From contig NZ_CDOI01000134.1 of NCBI RefSeq assembly GCF_000827555.1, positions 1-64,000 of the forward strand: a stretch of 64,000 nt of DNA, in the 5' to 3' direction. Under the pieces are notes generated by a model, which was not told the origin of the DNA, ran no database searches, and saw only the letters and a list, made by a program, of their open reading frames with translations. The first letter of the stretch is position 1. Each line of letters begins with the position of its first letter. Below, piece by piece: positions 26,882-35,619 of this stretch. This DNA comes from Capnocytophaga canis (GTDB taxonomy: Bacteria; Bacteroidota; Bacteroidia; Flavobacteriales; Flavobacteriaceae). A program made the position numbers and the translations under genes.

Positions 26882-28731
26882 TGGATTTCGAACCGTTTAA
26901 GAATCAATTTCAAGAATCGCTCTTCATACTCATCCTTACCCTTCCAATGATTGTAAATTGGTTTGACATTTTGCTCTAAATAGAGTACGATCTCTGACAT
27001 ACTATTCATTTCATTCAATCGTTGCAAAACAGCATTGTACTCACTTTCACTGCCTAAAAACAAATAGCGGATAAATGCTAGGCGGTCGTTCAAACCAATT
27101 GGCATATTTTTTCCGAGATGGTCATTCAACGATGGTGGAGTTTTTGCCTCTGTATCCTCTCGTTTTTCAACAACAAATGATTGCGTAGGCGGTGTTTCGA
27201 ATATCAATTCTCGCGGTTTTTCTTCCTTTTTCTCAAATTCTAATTGTTGAGTTTGAGAGAATATGGAATCTATGACAGACTCGTTTTTACTCTCGTTCGT
27301 TTCATTTACTGTTGGTAATACAGGCTCTTGCACCACAGGAGTTTCTAAAATTTGCTGAATTTCCTCTTGTCGCTCCTGCTGCTCTTGTTGCACAAAATAG
27401 GACTGAAAATCAACCTGTTGTTCTTCCTGCGCTGGTGTTGCCCATTCAATATGGTAATCCTGTGGAGATTCTTCAAACGGAACTTCTGTTGATTGCTCCA
27501 TCGTTGTAGGATTCGGCTGAACATCTGATTGTTGTGCTGTTTCTACGGGTTTTGTCCAATCAGAATAGTGATCTCGTACAGGCTCTTCGGAAGAAACTTC
27601 TTTTGTTTCGGCAACGGATTCTGTTTCAGGAAACTGCGATTGAAATCCTGTATACTGCTCTTCTTCCTCAACGGATTGTTGCAATTGTGCGGGTTTTGCC
27701 CATTCGATATGGTGGTTTCGCACAGGTTCTTCAGGAGTAAACTCCTGTTTTTCAACAGGCTGTGGCACCTCTGTCATATGTGACTGAACATCCGTAGATT
27801 CATCTTCTTGAAAGCGTTTTCCCCAATCTGCATAATGATCACGTACAGGCTCTTCAGGAGTAAACTCTTGTTTCTCAACAGGCTGTGGCACCTCTGTCAT
27901 ATGTGACTGAACATCCGTAGACTCATCTTCTTGAAAGCGTTTTCCCCAATCTGCATAATGATCACGTACAGGTTCCTCTGGAAGAACTTCTTGTGATTCA
28001 ACAGACTCTACTACCTCTGTTTCATGAGGGTGAGCGTCCGTAGGTTCGTCCTCTTGAAAGCGTTTTCCCCAATCTGCATAATGATCACGTACAGGCTCCT
28101 CGGGAAGAATCTCTTGTGTTTGAACAGGTTGCACTGTCTCTGTCTCATGTGATTGAACATTCGTAGGTTCGTCTTCTTGAAAGCGTTTTGTCCAATCTGC
28201 ATAATGATCTTTAACAGATTCCTCTGGAAGAACCTCTTGTTTTTCAGATAATTGTACTATTTCGGTAGCGTATGATTGATTCTCTGCGGGTTGTTCATTT
28301 GGTTCAGGTTTCGCCCACTCAAGATTCTTACTCCAAACAGGTTCTGCAAATTTATTTTCTTGAGGTTGTATGGCATGTTCTGCGACCGTAGAATCAGACT
28401 GAACTTGAACGGGATCTTCGGTGTGTTGAGTTCTCTCCACTTTCGATGAAGCAGGAGTAGCTATAGGCTCAGAATATTGAGGAGGAACAGCGAAAATATC
28501 TTCGTCATCTTGGTGTTCCTCAATGAAATTAGCGACTTTTCGCATCGTATAATCCATTCTACCTTCTGTAACACCTAAGGTAACGTAATATTTTTCAACA
28601 AAACTCAATATCGTTATCTTTTCATGCAACTTCTCAGCTTCTTTCTTTAAAAAAACTAAATCCCAACTTCCCACGGAATTAACGATATTTTGAGCGAGTA
28701 TGCGTATCTCTCTTTCTAATTGCTCCTTCAT
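26878..28731 (-). CDS. Acidic repeat-containing protein, coupled to rsmI
   Basis: A 617-residue protein of three parts. Residues 1-75 form a conserved helical N-domain (EREIRILAQNIVNSVG...). Residues about 80-530 are acidic, Gln/Glu/Pro-rich and repetitive, with four successive 41-residue units at 165-328 (core EEPVRDHYADWGKRFQEDE) and diverged units after them. Residues about 535-617 form a second globular domain (MPIGLNDRLAFIRYLF ... YNHWKGKDEYEERFLKLIL). The terminal domains look like a flavobacterial family of unknown function, while the middle probably varies in length between strains. No signal peptide, so cytoplasmic. The stop overlaps rsmI (ATGA). Promoter at 28767-28797. Confidence 0.8.
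   Translation of the reverse strand: MKEQLEREIRILAQNIVNSVGSWDLVFLKKEAEKLHEKITILSFVEKYYVTLGVTEGRMDYTMRKVANFIEEHQDDEDIFAVPPQYSEPIATPASSKVERTQHTEDPVQVQSDSTVAEHAIQPQENKFAEPVWSKNLEWAKPEPNEQPAENQSYATEIVQLSEKQEVLPEESVKDHYADWTKRFQEDEPTNVQSHETETVQPVQTQEILPEEPVRDHYADWGKRFQEDEPTDAHPHETEVVESVESQEVLPEEPVRDHYADWGKRFQEDESTDVQSHMTEVPQPVEKQEFTPEEPVRDHYADWGKRFQEDESTDVQSHMTEVPQPVEKQEFTPEEPVRNHHIEWAKPAQLQQSVEEEEQYTGFQSQFPETESVAETKEVSSEEPVRDHYSDWTKPVETAQQSDVQPNPTTMEQSTEVPFEESPQDYHIEWATPAQEEQQVDFQSYFVQQEQQERQEEIQQILETPVVQEPVLPTVNETNESKNESVIDSIFSQTQQLEFEKKEEKPRELIFETPPTQSFVVEKREDTEAKTPPSLNDHLGKNMPIGLNDRLAFIRYLFLGSESEYNAVLQRLNEMNSMSEIVLYLEQNVKPIYNHWKGKDEYEERFLKLILKRFEIQ
27748..28239 (-). repeat. Four tandem in-frame 123-bp repeats inside the acidic protein gene
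   Basis: Units occupy residues 165-205, 206-246, 247-287 and 288-328. The last two are almost identical at DNA level (for example the same sequence at 27761 and 27884), which indicates recent duplication or gene conversion; units 1 and 2 have diverged more. Confidence 0.9.
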
Positions 28732-28766
28732 GACGTATATTTTTGATCAATTTAAAAAACTTGCTT

Positions 28767-28797
28767 CAAAGGTACAAATAATATGTGTCATTATCAA
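28767..28797 (-). promoter_or_regulatory. Promoter of the repeat protein-rsmI operon
   Basis: Minus-strand TTG (28795-28797), a 20-nt spacer and TACCTTTG (28767-28774), 36 bases before the ATG. Confidence 0.7.
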
Positions 28798-28823
28798 ATA
28801 ATATATTCTTAAATGTCCGTTAA

Positions 28824-29285
28824 TCAATTTTTAACTATCTCTATATCAACATCTAATAATCCTATTTTTGTGTCATGTGTAATACTCATCCACGCCTTTT
28901 TTGACATATCAAGTTCTCTTCCTTTTGTAAAAGGACCTCGGTCATTAACTACTACATACACCCATTTTCCATTCACTCGATTGGTAACTTTCAATTGCGT
29001 CCCGAAAGGCAAATTTCGATGTGCTGTAGTTTGTTTATTATTGTCAAAAATAGCTCCACTTGCTGTTTTTCGACCATTGAACTTGTCGTGATAGTATGCA
29101 GCCACCACATTCCGTTTGTAAATTCCTGTCTCCACAGAAGTTTTTGACTTTGAAGTGTGCGAAATTGTTTTACGTTGTGATGCATGAGACGAGTGCTTAG
29201 CTCTCTTGGTTCCTCCACAAGATTGAAACAAAAAGGCCACTAGAAGTAAACTTCCTAAAATAACTAAAATACGTTTATTTTTCAT
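28824..29285 (-). CDS. RlpA-like septal ring lytic transglycosylase, lipoprotein
   Basis: A 153-residue lipoprotein (lipobox LFQSC, Cys23). After a basic Ser/His/Lys linker comes a double-psi beta-barrel (about 62-150) with AAYYHDKFNGRKTASGAIFD, TTAHRNLPFGTQLKVTN and VVVNDRGPF, the RlpA signature with the catalytic-type His and Asp. RlpA of Pseudomonas cleaves naked glycan strands at the septum; the SPOR domain found there is absent here. A -7 box TATCTTTG is on the minus strand at 29310-29317. Confidence 0.9.
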   Translation of the reverse strand: MKNKRILVILGSLLLVAFLFQSCGGTKRAKHSSHASQRKTISHTSKSKTSVETGIYKRNVVAAYYHDKFNGRKTASGAIFDNNKQTTAHRNLPFGTQLKVTNRVNGKWVYVVVNDRGPFTKGRELDMSKKAWMSITHDTKIGLLDVDIEIVKN

Positions 29286-29446
29286 TATTGATTATTTTGA
29301 TTATTATCGCAAAGATAAGAAAATACTAAATTTATCATAAATAAAAATCAATAAAACATCTGTTTATTATATATATTTCACTGAAAAACAAACTTATATT
29401 ATTTTCCAATTTTCCTTTTTACGAATATTAAAAATTCTAAAAACCG

Positions 29447-29476
29447 TTGCTTTTTACGAATAAAAACGTATCTTTC
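29447..29476 (+). promoter_or_regulatory. Near-consensus promoter of the response-regulator gene
   Basis: TTG at 29447-29449, a 19-nt spacer and TATCTTTC at 29469-29476 (last base differs from consensus), 18 bases ahead of the ATG. Confidence 0.5.
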
Positions 29477-29494
29477 GCAAAAAATATTGACCCT

Positions 29495-30658
29495 ATGTCT
29501 AAAATATTAATCATTGAAGATGAAGCTGCCATCCGTCGAGTGCTTGGAAAAATACTCATGGAGGAAAGTAAAGACTATGAAATTGAAGAAGCTCCAGACG
29601 GATTGGAAGGACTTGAAAAAATAAAAAAAGACGATTTTGATTTGGTCTTATGCGACATTAAGATGCCAAAATTCGATGGTATGGAGGTGCTGACCGAAGC
29701 TAAAAAAATAAAGCCTGAAATCCCTTTTGTAATGATTTCAGGCCATGGAGATTTGGAAACCGCCGTAAATGCAATGAAGTTGGGGGCTTATGACTATATT
29801 TCCAAGCCTCCCGATTTAAATCGCCTACTTAACACTGTTCGAAATGCTTTAGACAAAAAGGAGTTAGTAATTGAAAACAAACGCCTTAAGAAAAAAATTA
29901 ATAAAAACTACGAGATGATTGGCAAGAGTGATGCCTTAGAACAAATCCGCCAGATTATCGACAAGGTAGCACCCACTGAAGCTCGAGTTCTGATCACTGG
30001 ATCCAACGGAACAGGAAAAGAACTTGTAGCTCATGCTCTACATGAAAAAAGCGAAAGAAGCGAAGCGCCAATGGTGGAAGTAAACTGCGCTGCCATACCT
30101 TCAGAACTTATTGAAAGTGAACTTTTTGGACATATAAAGGGAGCTTTCACATCTGCGGTGAAGGACCGTGCTGGAAAATTTGAGGCTGCCCATAATGGAA
30201 CTATTTTTCTAGATGAAATTGGTGATATGAGTCTTTCAGCTCAAGCAAAAGTGCTACGTGCATTGCAAGAAAACAAAATTTCACGCGTGGGGAGCGACAA
30301 GGATATCAATGTGGATGTTCGTATCATTGCTGCCACAAACAAAGATTTGAAAAAAGAAATTGCCGAAGGTCGCTTCCGCGAGGATTTGTACCATCGATTG
30401 GCAGTAATCCTGATCAGAGTACCGTCATTGAACGAACGTCGTGATGACATCCCTCTGCTGGTAGAGCATTTTTCTCAAAAAATTGCCGAAGAACAGGGAA
30501 TTTCACCTAAAAAATTCAGTACAAAAGCCATCAATTTACTCAAAGAACAAGATTGGACAGGAAACATACGTGAATTGAGAAATGTGGTAGAACGACTTAT
30601 TATTTTAGGAGGCAAAGAAATCTCAGAAACAGATGTCAAAATTTTTGCAGGAAAGTAG
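29495..30658 (+). CDS. NtrC-type sigma-54-dependent response regulator lacking a DNA-binding domain
   Basis: A 387-residue protein. Receiver domain 3-118 with phosphoacceptor Asp54 (LVLCDIKMP) and Lys104. AAA+ sigma-54 activator domain about 141-380 with Walker A GSNGTGKE (169-176), the sigma-54 contact loop as GAFTSA (216-221, usually GAFTGA), Walker B FLDE (238-241) and the arginine-finger region FREDLYHRLAVILIRVPSL. The protein stops just after the lid (WTGNIRELRNVVERL...), so the Fis-type helix-turn-helix is missing, as in Helicobacter FlgR. No sensor kinase is adjacent; the NtrY-like kinase at 40.8 kb is a possible partner. It would activate RpoN promoters without sequence-specific enhancer binding. 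Confidence 0.92.
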   Translation: MSKILIIEDEAAIRRVLGKILMEESKDYEIEEAPDGLEGLEKIKKDDFDLVLCDIKMPKFDGMEVLTEAKKIKPEIPFVMISGHGDLETAVNAMKLGAYDYISKPPDLNRLLNTVRNALDKKELVIENKRLKKKINKNYEMIGKSDALEQIRQIIDKVAPTEARVLITGSNGTGKELVAHALHEKSERSEAPMVEVNCAAIPSELIESELFGHIKGAFTSAVKDRAGKFEAAHNGTIFLDEIGDMSLSAQAKVLRALQENKISRVGSDKDINVDVRIIAATNKDLKKEIAEGRFREDLYHRLAVILIRVPSLNERRDDIPLLVEHFSQKIAEEQGISPKKFSTKAINLLKEQDWTGNIRELRNVVERLIILGGKEISETDVKIFAGK

Positions 30659-30812
30659 CAACAAACCCAATATAAGAGAATCTAAGTTGATGATGTGATC
30701 CATTATCTCTAATCTTCATAGAAGTTAACAGTTGAGTTATATCTGGCTGTAGGTGAATTGTATTTTTCGAATCATTAGTGTAGGAACGCCTATGATAAAA
30801 CGTCTATCAATC

Positions 30813-31484
30813 ATGAAAAAAACATTTTCTACATACTTTTCTTCTTTCAAAATAAAAAAAGTACTCGAATGGGTTGTTTTTTCAGCTTTACTACTTTTTT
30901 TAGGTATTCTCATGTGTAATACAACTATTGTAAAAAGAACTAAAAACATGACATACAATAACTTATATGAGATTCCACACAATAAAGTAGGGTTAGTTTT
31001 AGGAACAATCCCAAAACTTTCTAACGGAGCCGAGAACCCTTATTTTACATATCGGATTGACGCTACACTAGCCTTATTTGAAGCTAAGAAAATTGATTAT
31101 GTCTTGGTGAGTGGCGATAACAACAATAGTAATTACAATGAACCACAAGCCTTTAAAGAAGCTTTGATTGAAAGAGGAATTCCCGAAGAATGTATTTTTT
31201 TAGATTATGCTGGTTTCAGAACCTTGGATTCAGTAGTAAGAGCCAAGATTATCTTTGGACAAGAAAAAATTACCATTATTTCACAAAAATTTCATAATGA
31301 ACGGGCTATTTATATCGCTCTGAAAAATAATATAGATGCCATTGGATTTAATGCCAAAGATTTGCCTACACATTTAGGCTTTAAAACCCAAATTCGTGAA
31401 TATTTAGCCAGAACAAAACTCTTCATAGATCTTTTGTTTGGTGTTACACCAAAATTTTTAGGAGAAAAAATTGAAATACCATAA
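30813..31484 (+). CDS. SanA/YdcF-type membrane protein (DUF218)
   Basis: A 223-residue protein: basic N-terminus, one transmembrane helix (about 20-40), then a DUF218 domain. VGLVLGTIPKLSNGAENPYFTYRIDATLALF, YVLVSGDN, FRTLDSVVRA and ISQKFHNERAIYIA match SanA, which in E. coli affects vancomycin exclusion and envelope permeability. An alternative ATG at 30792 would add seven residues. Confidence 0.85.
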   Translation: MKKTFSTYFSSFKIKKVLEWVVFSALLLFLGILMCNTTIVKRTKNMTYNNLYEIPHNKVGLVLGTIPKLSNGAENPYFTYRIDATLALFEAKKIDYVLVSGDNNNSNYNEPQAFKEALIERGIPEECIFLDYAGFRTLDSVVRAKIIFGQEKITIISQKFHNERAIYIALKNNIDAIGFNAKDLPTHLGFKTQIREYLARTKLFIDLLFGVTPKFLGEKIEIP

Positions 31485-31498
31485 AAATTTACAAGCAA

Positions 31499-31529
31499 TT
31501 GTAGAAATTAAACTTTTCGCTTACTTTTG
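31499..31529 (+). promoter_or_regulatory. Promoter of the BioF-like gene
   Basis: TTG at 31499-31501, a 20-nt spacer and TACTTTTG at 31522-31529; the ATG is at 31579. Confidence 0.65.
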
Positions 31530-31578
31530 TTGTCCATTCAAAAATTAATGGTGTTACATTCATATTCAACTTAATTAG

Positions 31579-32721
31579 ATGCGTATTCCTGAGCATATAC
31601 ATAAAAAAATAGCGGATAGAAAAGCAGATAATGCCTTTCGGACACTTAAAGACAATTTGTTCACAATAGATTTTTTCTCCAATGACTACATTGGCTTTGC
31701 CTCGTCAAAAGCAATTCATGCCGAAGTAGAAAAAATATTAGCTGAACAAAAATGGCAACACGGGGCAACAGGGTCTCGCTTACTGTCAGGGAATCATTCA
31801 TTGTATGAAGTTGCTGAAAATGAGATTACTAAATTTCACAATTCGGAAAGTGCTTTGTTATTTAATTCGGGTTATGATGCTAATGTTGGTTTTTTCTCAT
31901 GTATTCCTCAACGGAATGATATTATGTTGTATGACAGTTATATACACGCTTCCATTCGTGATGGAATTTCGTTGGGATTGACAAAATCATACAAATTTAA
32001 ACATAATGATTTATCCGATTTGGAAAAACTCCTCAAGAAATTTTCTTCTTCCAAACAAACTACTTTTGTAGCCACCGAATCTGTTTTTTCAATGGATGGA
32101 GATTCTCCTGATTTATTAAAAATGACAGAACTATGTGAGCAGTATGGAGCCTTCCTAATTGTGGATGAGGCTCATGCTTTAGGAGTTTTCGGTCAATTTG
32201 GTTGTGGCTTGGTACAACATCTGGGGTTGGAGAATCGAGTATTCGCTCGTATCGTAACCTATGGAAAAGCCTTAGGATGTCACGGAGCTGCTATACTTTC
32301 CTCTGGGGTAGTAAAAGATTATTTAATAAATTTCGCCCGTTCACTGATTTATACTACAGCAATGCCTCCACAGAGTGTTGCTCATATTGTAGCAGGATAT
32401 AGGCAATTAAAAAAAACAACACATATTAAAAAATTACAGGAAAACATTTCTCTTTTCAAAAATACCTTAGAAAAACACAAAAAAAATTATTCATTTATTC
32501 ATTCTGACTCTTCAATCCAAGCGATGATTGTATCAGGGAATGATTTTGTGAAATCGGTAGCTGAACAACTTCAAAATAAAGGTTTTGGCGTGATGCCTAT
32601 ACTCTCCCCTACCATTCCAAAAGGAGAGGAACGCCTACGAATTTGCCTACATAGTTTTAACACAGAGGAAGAAATTCTGAATCTCGTAAACAACATCTTA
32701 TACTTAAATGAATTGTGTTAG
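31579..32721 (+). CDS. PLP-dependent alpha-oxoamine synthase, probable 8-amino-7-oxononanoate synthase (BioF-like)
   Basis: A 380-residue class II aminotransferase-fold enzyme. HGATGSRLLSGNHSLYEVAE, the cofactor aspartate in LIVDEAHALGVFG, and Schiff-base Lys230 in TYGKALGCHGA are clear. The family condenses an amino acid with an acyl-CoA. BioF (pimeloyl-CoA plus alanine, biotin synthesis) is the best match, but no other bio gene is adjacent, so KBL- or SPT-like activity cannot be excluded. The kbl gene at the right end of the window is a paralogue. Confidence 0.8.
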   Translation: MRIPEHIHKKIADRKADNAFRTLKDNLFTIDFFSNDYIGFASSKAIHAEVEKILAEQKWQHGATGSRLLSGNHSLYEVAENEITKFHNSESALLFNSGYDANVGFFSCIPQRNDIMLYDSYIHASIRDGISLGLTKSYKFKHNDLSDLEKLLKKFSSSKQTTFVATESVFSMDGDSPDLLKMTELCEQYGAFLIVDEAHALGVFGQFGCGLVQHLGLENRVFARIVTYGKALGCHGAAILSSGVVKDYLINFARSLIYTTAMPPQSVAHIVAGYRQLKKTTHIKKLQENISLFKNTLEKHKKNYSFIHSDSSIQAMIVSGNDFVKSVAEQLQNKGFGVMPILSPTIPKGEERLRICLHSFNTEEEILNLVNNILYLNELC

Positions 32722-32740
32722 GGTTCCTAGTAAAATGAAA

Positions 32741-32772
32741 ATGAGGCAAATCGAATTCGAGTGCCTCATTTT
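32741..32772. terminator. Bidirectional terminator between convergent genes
   Basis: ATGAGGCA (32741-32748) pairs with TGCCTCAT (32762-32769), with A- and T-rich flanks on both sides. Confidence 0.75.
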
Positions 32773-32792
32773 GCAAATCTTTTAATAGAATA

Positions 32793-33638
32793 TTATAACT
32801 TGTAGTTAACTCCTAAACCTAATACTTCACGAACTTGGAATCCTTTTACAGCGTTATCATCATAAATCGCTTGGAAAGTAAAGTTCGCCGATAAATATTT
32901 GTTAATAGTCATCACCAAATTAGCAGTGTAGTCTATGTCTATATTTTGTGGTTTGTCTAAATAGTTGCTATACAAATTCAAGATATTCTCCATAGAAACG
33001 TTATCCATTAAATTGAATTTAGCATATCCTCCAACAGCAAGACCCAGCTCGTAATTGAAATTTTTACCTCTTTTCACCCCGTAAAAACTATCAACATAAT
33101 TTGTAAATTGCTTTCTTGCAGAAGTCACTTTTAATGTTGCAGGAGCAAGATTCACTTTTAAATTATCGCTTTTTTTCCACAACATACCAGGCCCTAACTG
33201 GAAGTAACCAGGAGATAAAAATCTGTTTATAAGTGTTTTGTCAGAAGCAGAATACTTATATCCATTGCTCAACTGTGTTTTAAAATTCATAAAAAGTGAA
33301 TAATACCAAAACTCTGATGCTTGTCTACCTAATAATGAATTAATTTCAAAACGGTCATTGATTTTTCTTGCAAACTCATCATTTTTCAACTTTGTGATAC
33401 CGTAGTCAATGAAGAAGTTGTTATCCCATGTCCATGCATCTTTTTTGTAGTTAACAGCATAGCTGATAGCCAAATTTGCCGCAACGTTGCTTGTTCCTCC
33501 TCCTGTCCATTCGTTATTGAATGCAGCTTGGTTAAACATCAAAGAAGCATTACCTCCCCTTTTCCAATTTGACTCTTCGTTTTGTGCAAAAATGCTTAAT
33601 GAAGATAAGCATAAAACCGATAATAAAAGTTTTTTCAT
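32793..33638 (-). CDS. DUF3078 outer-membrane-like protein
   Basis: A 281-residue secreted protein: signal peptide 1-18 (ends IFAQ), then WKRGGNASLMFNQAAFNNEWTGGG, the diagnostic opening of DUF3078, and alternating amphipathic strands to a terminal VLGLGVNYKL typical of an outer-membrane barrel. Common in flavobacteria; function unknown. It follows the DUF2480 gene by 27 bases and may be part of the same transcript. Confidence 0.85.
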   Translation of the reverse strand: MKKLLLSVLCLSSLSIFAQNEESNWKRGGNASLMFNQAAFNNEWTGGGTSNVAANLAISYAVNYKKDAWTWDNNFFIDYGITKLKNDEFARKINDRFEINSLLGRQASEFWYYSLFMNFKTQLSNGYKYSASDKTLINRFLSPGYFQLGPGMLWKKSDNLKVNLAPATLKVTSARKQFTNYVDSFYGVKRGKNFNYELGLAVGGYAKFNLMDNVSMENILNLYSNYLDKPQNIDIDYTANLVMTINKYLSANFTFQAIYDDNAVKGFQVREVLGLGVNYKL

Positions 33639-33665
33639 TGTTTGTTATAATTAATTTTAAAAATG

Positions 33666-34178
33666 TTACATATTTTTTCTCTTGTAAATAGGCACTGCTG
33701 AACACGCTTCCCCGAACATGACGCTTCGAGCTATGGGCTGAATACGTTGCACCGCCATGACATATGCTTCTTCGGGGATAGGTTTTTTTGAACAACCCTT
33801 CACTATCACAGGCTTGTCCATTAAATAGGAGATATCCACCCCTGCTATAATATCCTGAAAAATAGCTACCTCCAAATTCTGCAAATCACCTTGTACAATT
33901 TTCTTTGCATAAGGCTGTAACTTTGATGCGATAAGGATAAACGTCCACGCCGGTAAAATAGCTTCGGTGGAGCAATATATCGCTACATAAGCGTTTTCAT
34001 ACGTTTCCCACGAGTAGCTGTCCAAAGCCTCTCTAAATTCCTTTTCTCTGAGAATAAATCCCTCATGAAGGAATTCCTTAATGTCAAGCAGTAAACGTCT
34101 TTCATTTGGGTAATAATCTTCCAAGTCGAAGATTTCCAACGCACTTTTAGTTACTCTATTTACGATTTCTTCTGTCAA
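33666..34178 (-). CDS. DUF2480 family protein
   Basis: A 170-residue cytoplasmic protein. EIVNRVTKSALEIFDLEDYYP and the C-terminal KGCSKKPIPEEAYV...SVMFGEACSAVPIYKRK are the conserved DUF2480 features, including Cys residues that could bind a metal. It sits three bases downstream of the MIP18-family gene and shares its transcript with SufE and MIP18, so a link to iron-sulfur cluster assembly is inferred. Confidence 0.85.
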   Translation of the reverse strand: MTEEIVNRVTKSALEIFDLEDYYPNERRLLLDIKEFLHEGFILREKEFREALDSYSWETYENAYVAIYCSTEAILPAWTFILIASKLQPYAKKIVQGDLQNLEVAIFQDIIAGVDISYLMDKPVIVKGCSKKPIPEEAYVMAVQRIQPIARSVMFGEACSAVPIYKRKNM

Positions 34179-34181
34179 ATC

Positions 34182-34505
34182 TTACAAAAATCCTAGTTCT
34201 AATTTTGCAACCTCACTCATCATATCCTGATGCCAAGGTGGATCAAAAGTAATTTCCACCTCCACCTCATTGATTTCATCTATACTCTTAACTTTTTCTT
34301 GTACCTCCTGAGGTAATACTTCTGCCACAGGACAATTAGGAGTCGTGAGGGTCATCAATATTTTTACATCGTAATTCTCATTGACAAAAACGTCATATAT
34401 GAGTCCCAATTCATAGATATCAACAGGAATCTCTGGATCATAAATCGTTTTGAGCATATCAACGATTTTTTCGCCTAAGTCTTCGGTATTTATAATATTT
34501 GACAT
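34182..34505 (-). CDS. MIP18/DUF59 family protein (SUF system-associated)
   Basis: A 107-residue MIP18 (PaaD-like) protein. LKTIYDPEIPVDIYELGLIYDV and TLTTPNCPVAEVLPQEVQ (with the conserved Cys) and FDPPW are the family core. Homologues (SufT, CIA2) act in iron-sulfur cluster assembly or delivery. Two bases separate it from the sufE-like gene upstream. Confidence 0.9.
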   Translation of the reverse strand: MSNIINTEDLGEKIVDMLKTIYDPEIPVDIYELGLIYDVFVNENYDVKILMTLTTPNCPVAEVLPQEVQEKVKSIDEINEVEVEITFDPPWHQDMMSEVAKLELGFL

Positions 34506-34507
34506 AA

Positions 34508-34930
34508 TTATGATTCTTTTAGTTGATATACAAAAGCATATCGTTTCATTTGCTCAAGCATACTAACCAATCCATTAGCTCGTGTTGGCGAAAGATGCTC
34601 TTTTAACCCAATTTTTTCAATAAAATCCAACGGAGCCTCAACAATATCTTTCGGTTTCTGATTTGAAAGAACACGTATTAACAATGCTATGATTCCTTTA
34701 GTAATGATTGCATCGCTGTCGGCAGTGAATTTTACTTTACCATCCTCAAAATCAGCAAAAAGCCACACTTTGCTTTGACATCCTTTAATCAGATAATCAT
34801 CCGTTTTATATTTCTCATCAATTAAAGGGAGCGACTTTCCAAGCTCAATCATATATTCATAACGTTGCATCCAATCATCGAAAAATGAAAATTCTTCTAT
34901 AATCTCATTCTGAACTTGCTGAATCGTCAT
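34508..34930 (-). CDS. sufE: SufE family protein
   Basis: A 140-residue sulfur-acceptor protein. The active-site Cys51 is in YLIKGCQSKVWL, and GIIALLIRVLSNQKPKDI follows. SufE takes persulfide from the SufS cysteine desulfurase and passes it to SufBCD. First gene of the sufE-MIP18-DUF2480 run. A minus-strand -7 box TACATTTG lies at 34946-34953. Confidence 0.92.
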   Translation of the reverse strand: MTIQQVQNEIIEEFSFFDDWMQRYEYMIELGKSLPLIDEKYKTDDYLIKGCQSKVWLFADFEDGKVKFTADSDAIITKGIIALLIRVLSNQKPKDIVEAPLDFIEKIGLKEHLSPTRANGLVSMLEQMKRYAFVYQLKES

Positions 34931-34953
34931 ATTTTAAAATTTGGGCAAATGTA

Positions 34954-35269
34954 AGAAATGTATCTTTATTTTATTCTAAAAAAATCTTAATTTTTTCTTT
35001 TCATACAGAAATTGTAAGTAATACCCATTTGTTTTTTAATTTACTGCAATAAAAATCTTTTTATAATATTCAAGATTAAAGCATTTTTTACTTTTTATGT
35101 TGGTGATTTTGAAAAACAAATTATGAATCATTATAGTTATATCTTGGAGTTCTGATTCATCTTTACTAATGATAAATCACGTCTTACAAGGATTGGTAAA
35201 CATCCCCTGTTTCACTTGTTCTACAAATTTAATGATTGATTTTTTGATGGATATCAGCAAAAATGGAAA
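34954..35269. other. Intergenic stretch, nothing recognised
   Basis: AT-rich sequence between the sufE -7 box and the tRNA terminator. No gene, repeat or further promoter of good quality is seen. Confidence 0.5.
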
Positions 35270-35314
35270 TAAAAAAATCGCAACACTTTCACTATAAAAG
35301 CATTACGATTTTTT
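35270..35314 (-). terminator. Terminator of the tRNA-Gly-tRNA-Leu transcript
   Basis: AAAAATCGCAA (35273-35283) pairs with TTACGATTTTT (35303-35313), with an inner CTTT/AAAG stem and a T run on the minus strand. Confidence 0.7.
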
Positions 35315-35318
35315 GTTG

Positions 35319-35404
35319 TACTCGGAGCGGGACTTGAACCCGCACAGGCATTGCTGCCCACTGGATTTTAAGTCCAGCGTGTCTACCGATTCCACCATCC
35401 GAGC
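35319..35404 (-). tRNA. tRNA-Leu (TAA)
   Basis: An 86-nt class II tRNA with a long variable arm: acceptor GCTCGGA pairs with TCCGAGT (G1-U72 as in E. coli tRNA-Leu), anticodon loop ACTTAAAA with anticodon TAA, T arm GCGGGTTCAAGTCCCGC, discriminator A. CCA is not encoded. Confidence 0.95.
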
Positions 35405-35425
35405 CCTTTATTAAGGCAATAAAAG

Positions 35426-35498
35426 AGCGAAAAACGGGGTTCGAACCCGCGACCTCAACCTTGGCAAGGTTGCGCTCTACCAACTGAGCTATTTTCGC
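35426..35498 (-). tRNA. tRNA-Gly (GCC)
   Basis: A 73-nt cloverleaf: acceptor GCGAAAA pairs with TTTTCGC, anticodon stem CAACC/GGTTG with loop TTGCCAA and anticodon GCC, T arm GCGGGTTCGAACCCCG, discriminator U. It lies 21 bases upstream of tRNA-Leu in the same transcript. Confidence 0.95.
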
Positions 35499-35542
35499 AA
35501 GAACAATATTTTTCAAAAGCAACCCCTAACTGATTGCGAGTG

Positions 35543-35572
35543 CAAAGATAACAACATTTTTTTACTTGGCAA
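35543..35572 (-). promoter_or_regulatory. Promoter of the tRNA-Gly-tRNA-Leu transcript
   Basis: Minus-strand TTG (35570-35572, within TTTG), a 19-nt spacer and TATCTTTG (35543-35550). Confidence 0.75.
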
Positions 35573-35619
35573 ATATTTTCTCTTTTTTTTGAAAAATATT
35601 TTTCTGTCTGAAAAGCATT

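Noticed and set aside
27748-28239. Regular repeats that could suggest a CRISPR array
   Set aside because: The units are 123 bp, tandem without spacers and in frame within a coding region; no cas genes are present.
35292-35522. A 76-codon minus-strand reading frame
   Set aside because: It runs through tRNA-Gly and tRNA-Leu; the peptide is just translated tRNA sequence.
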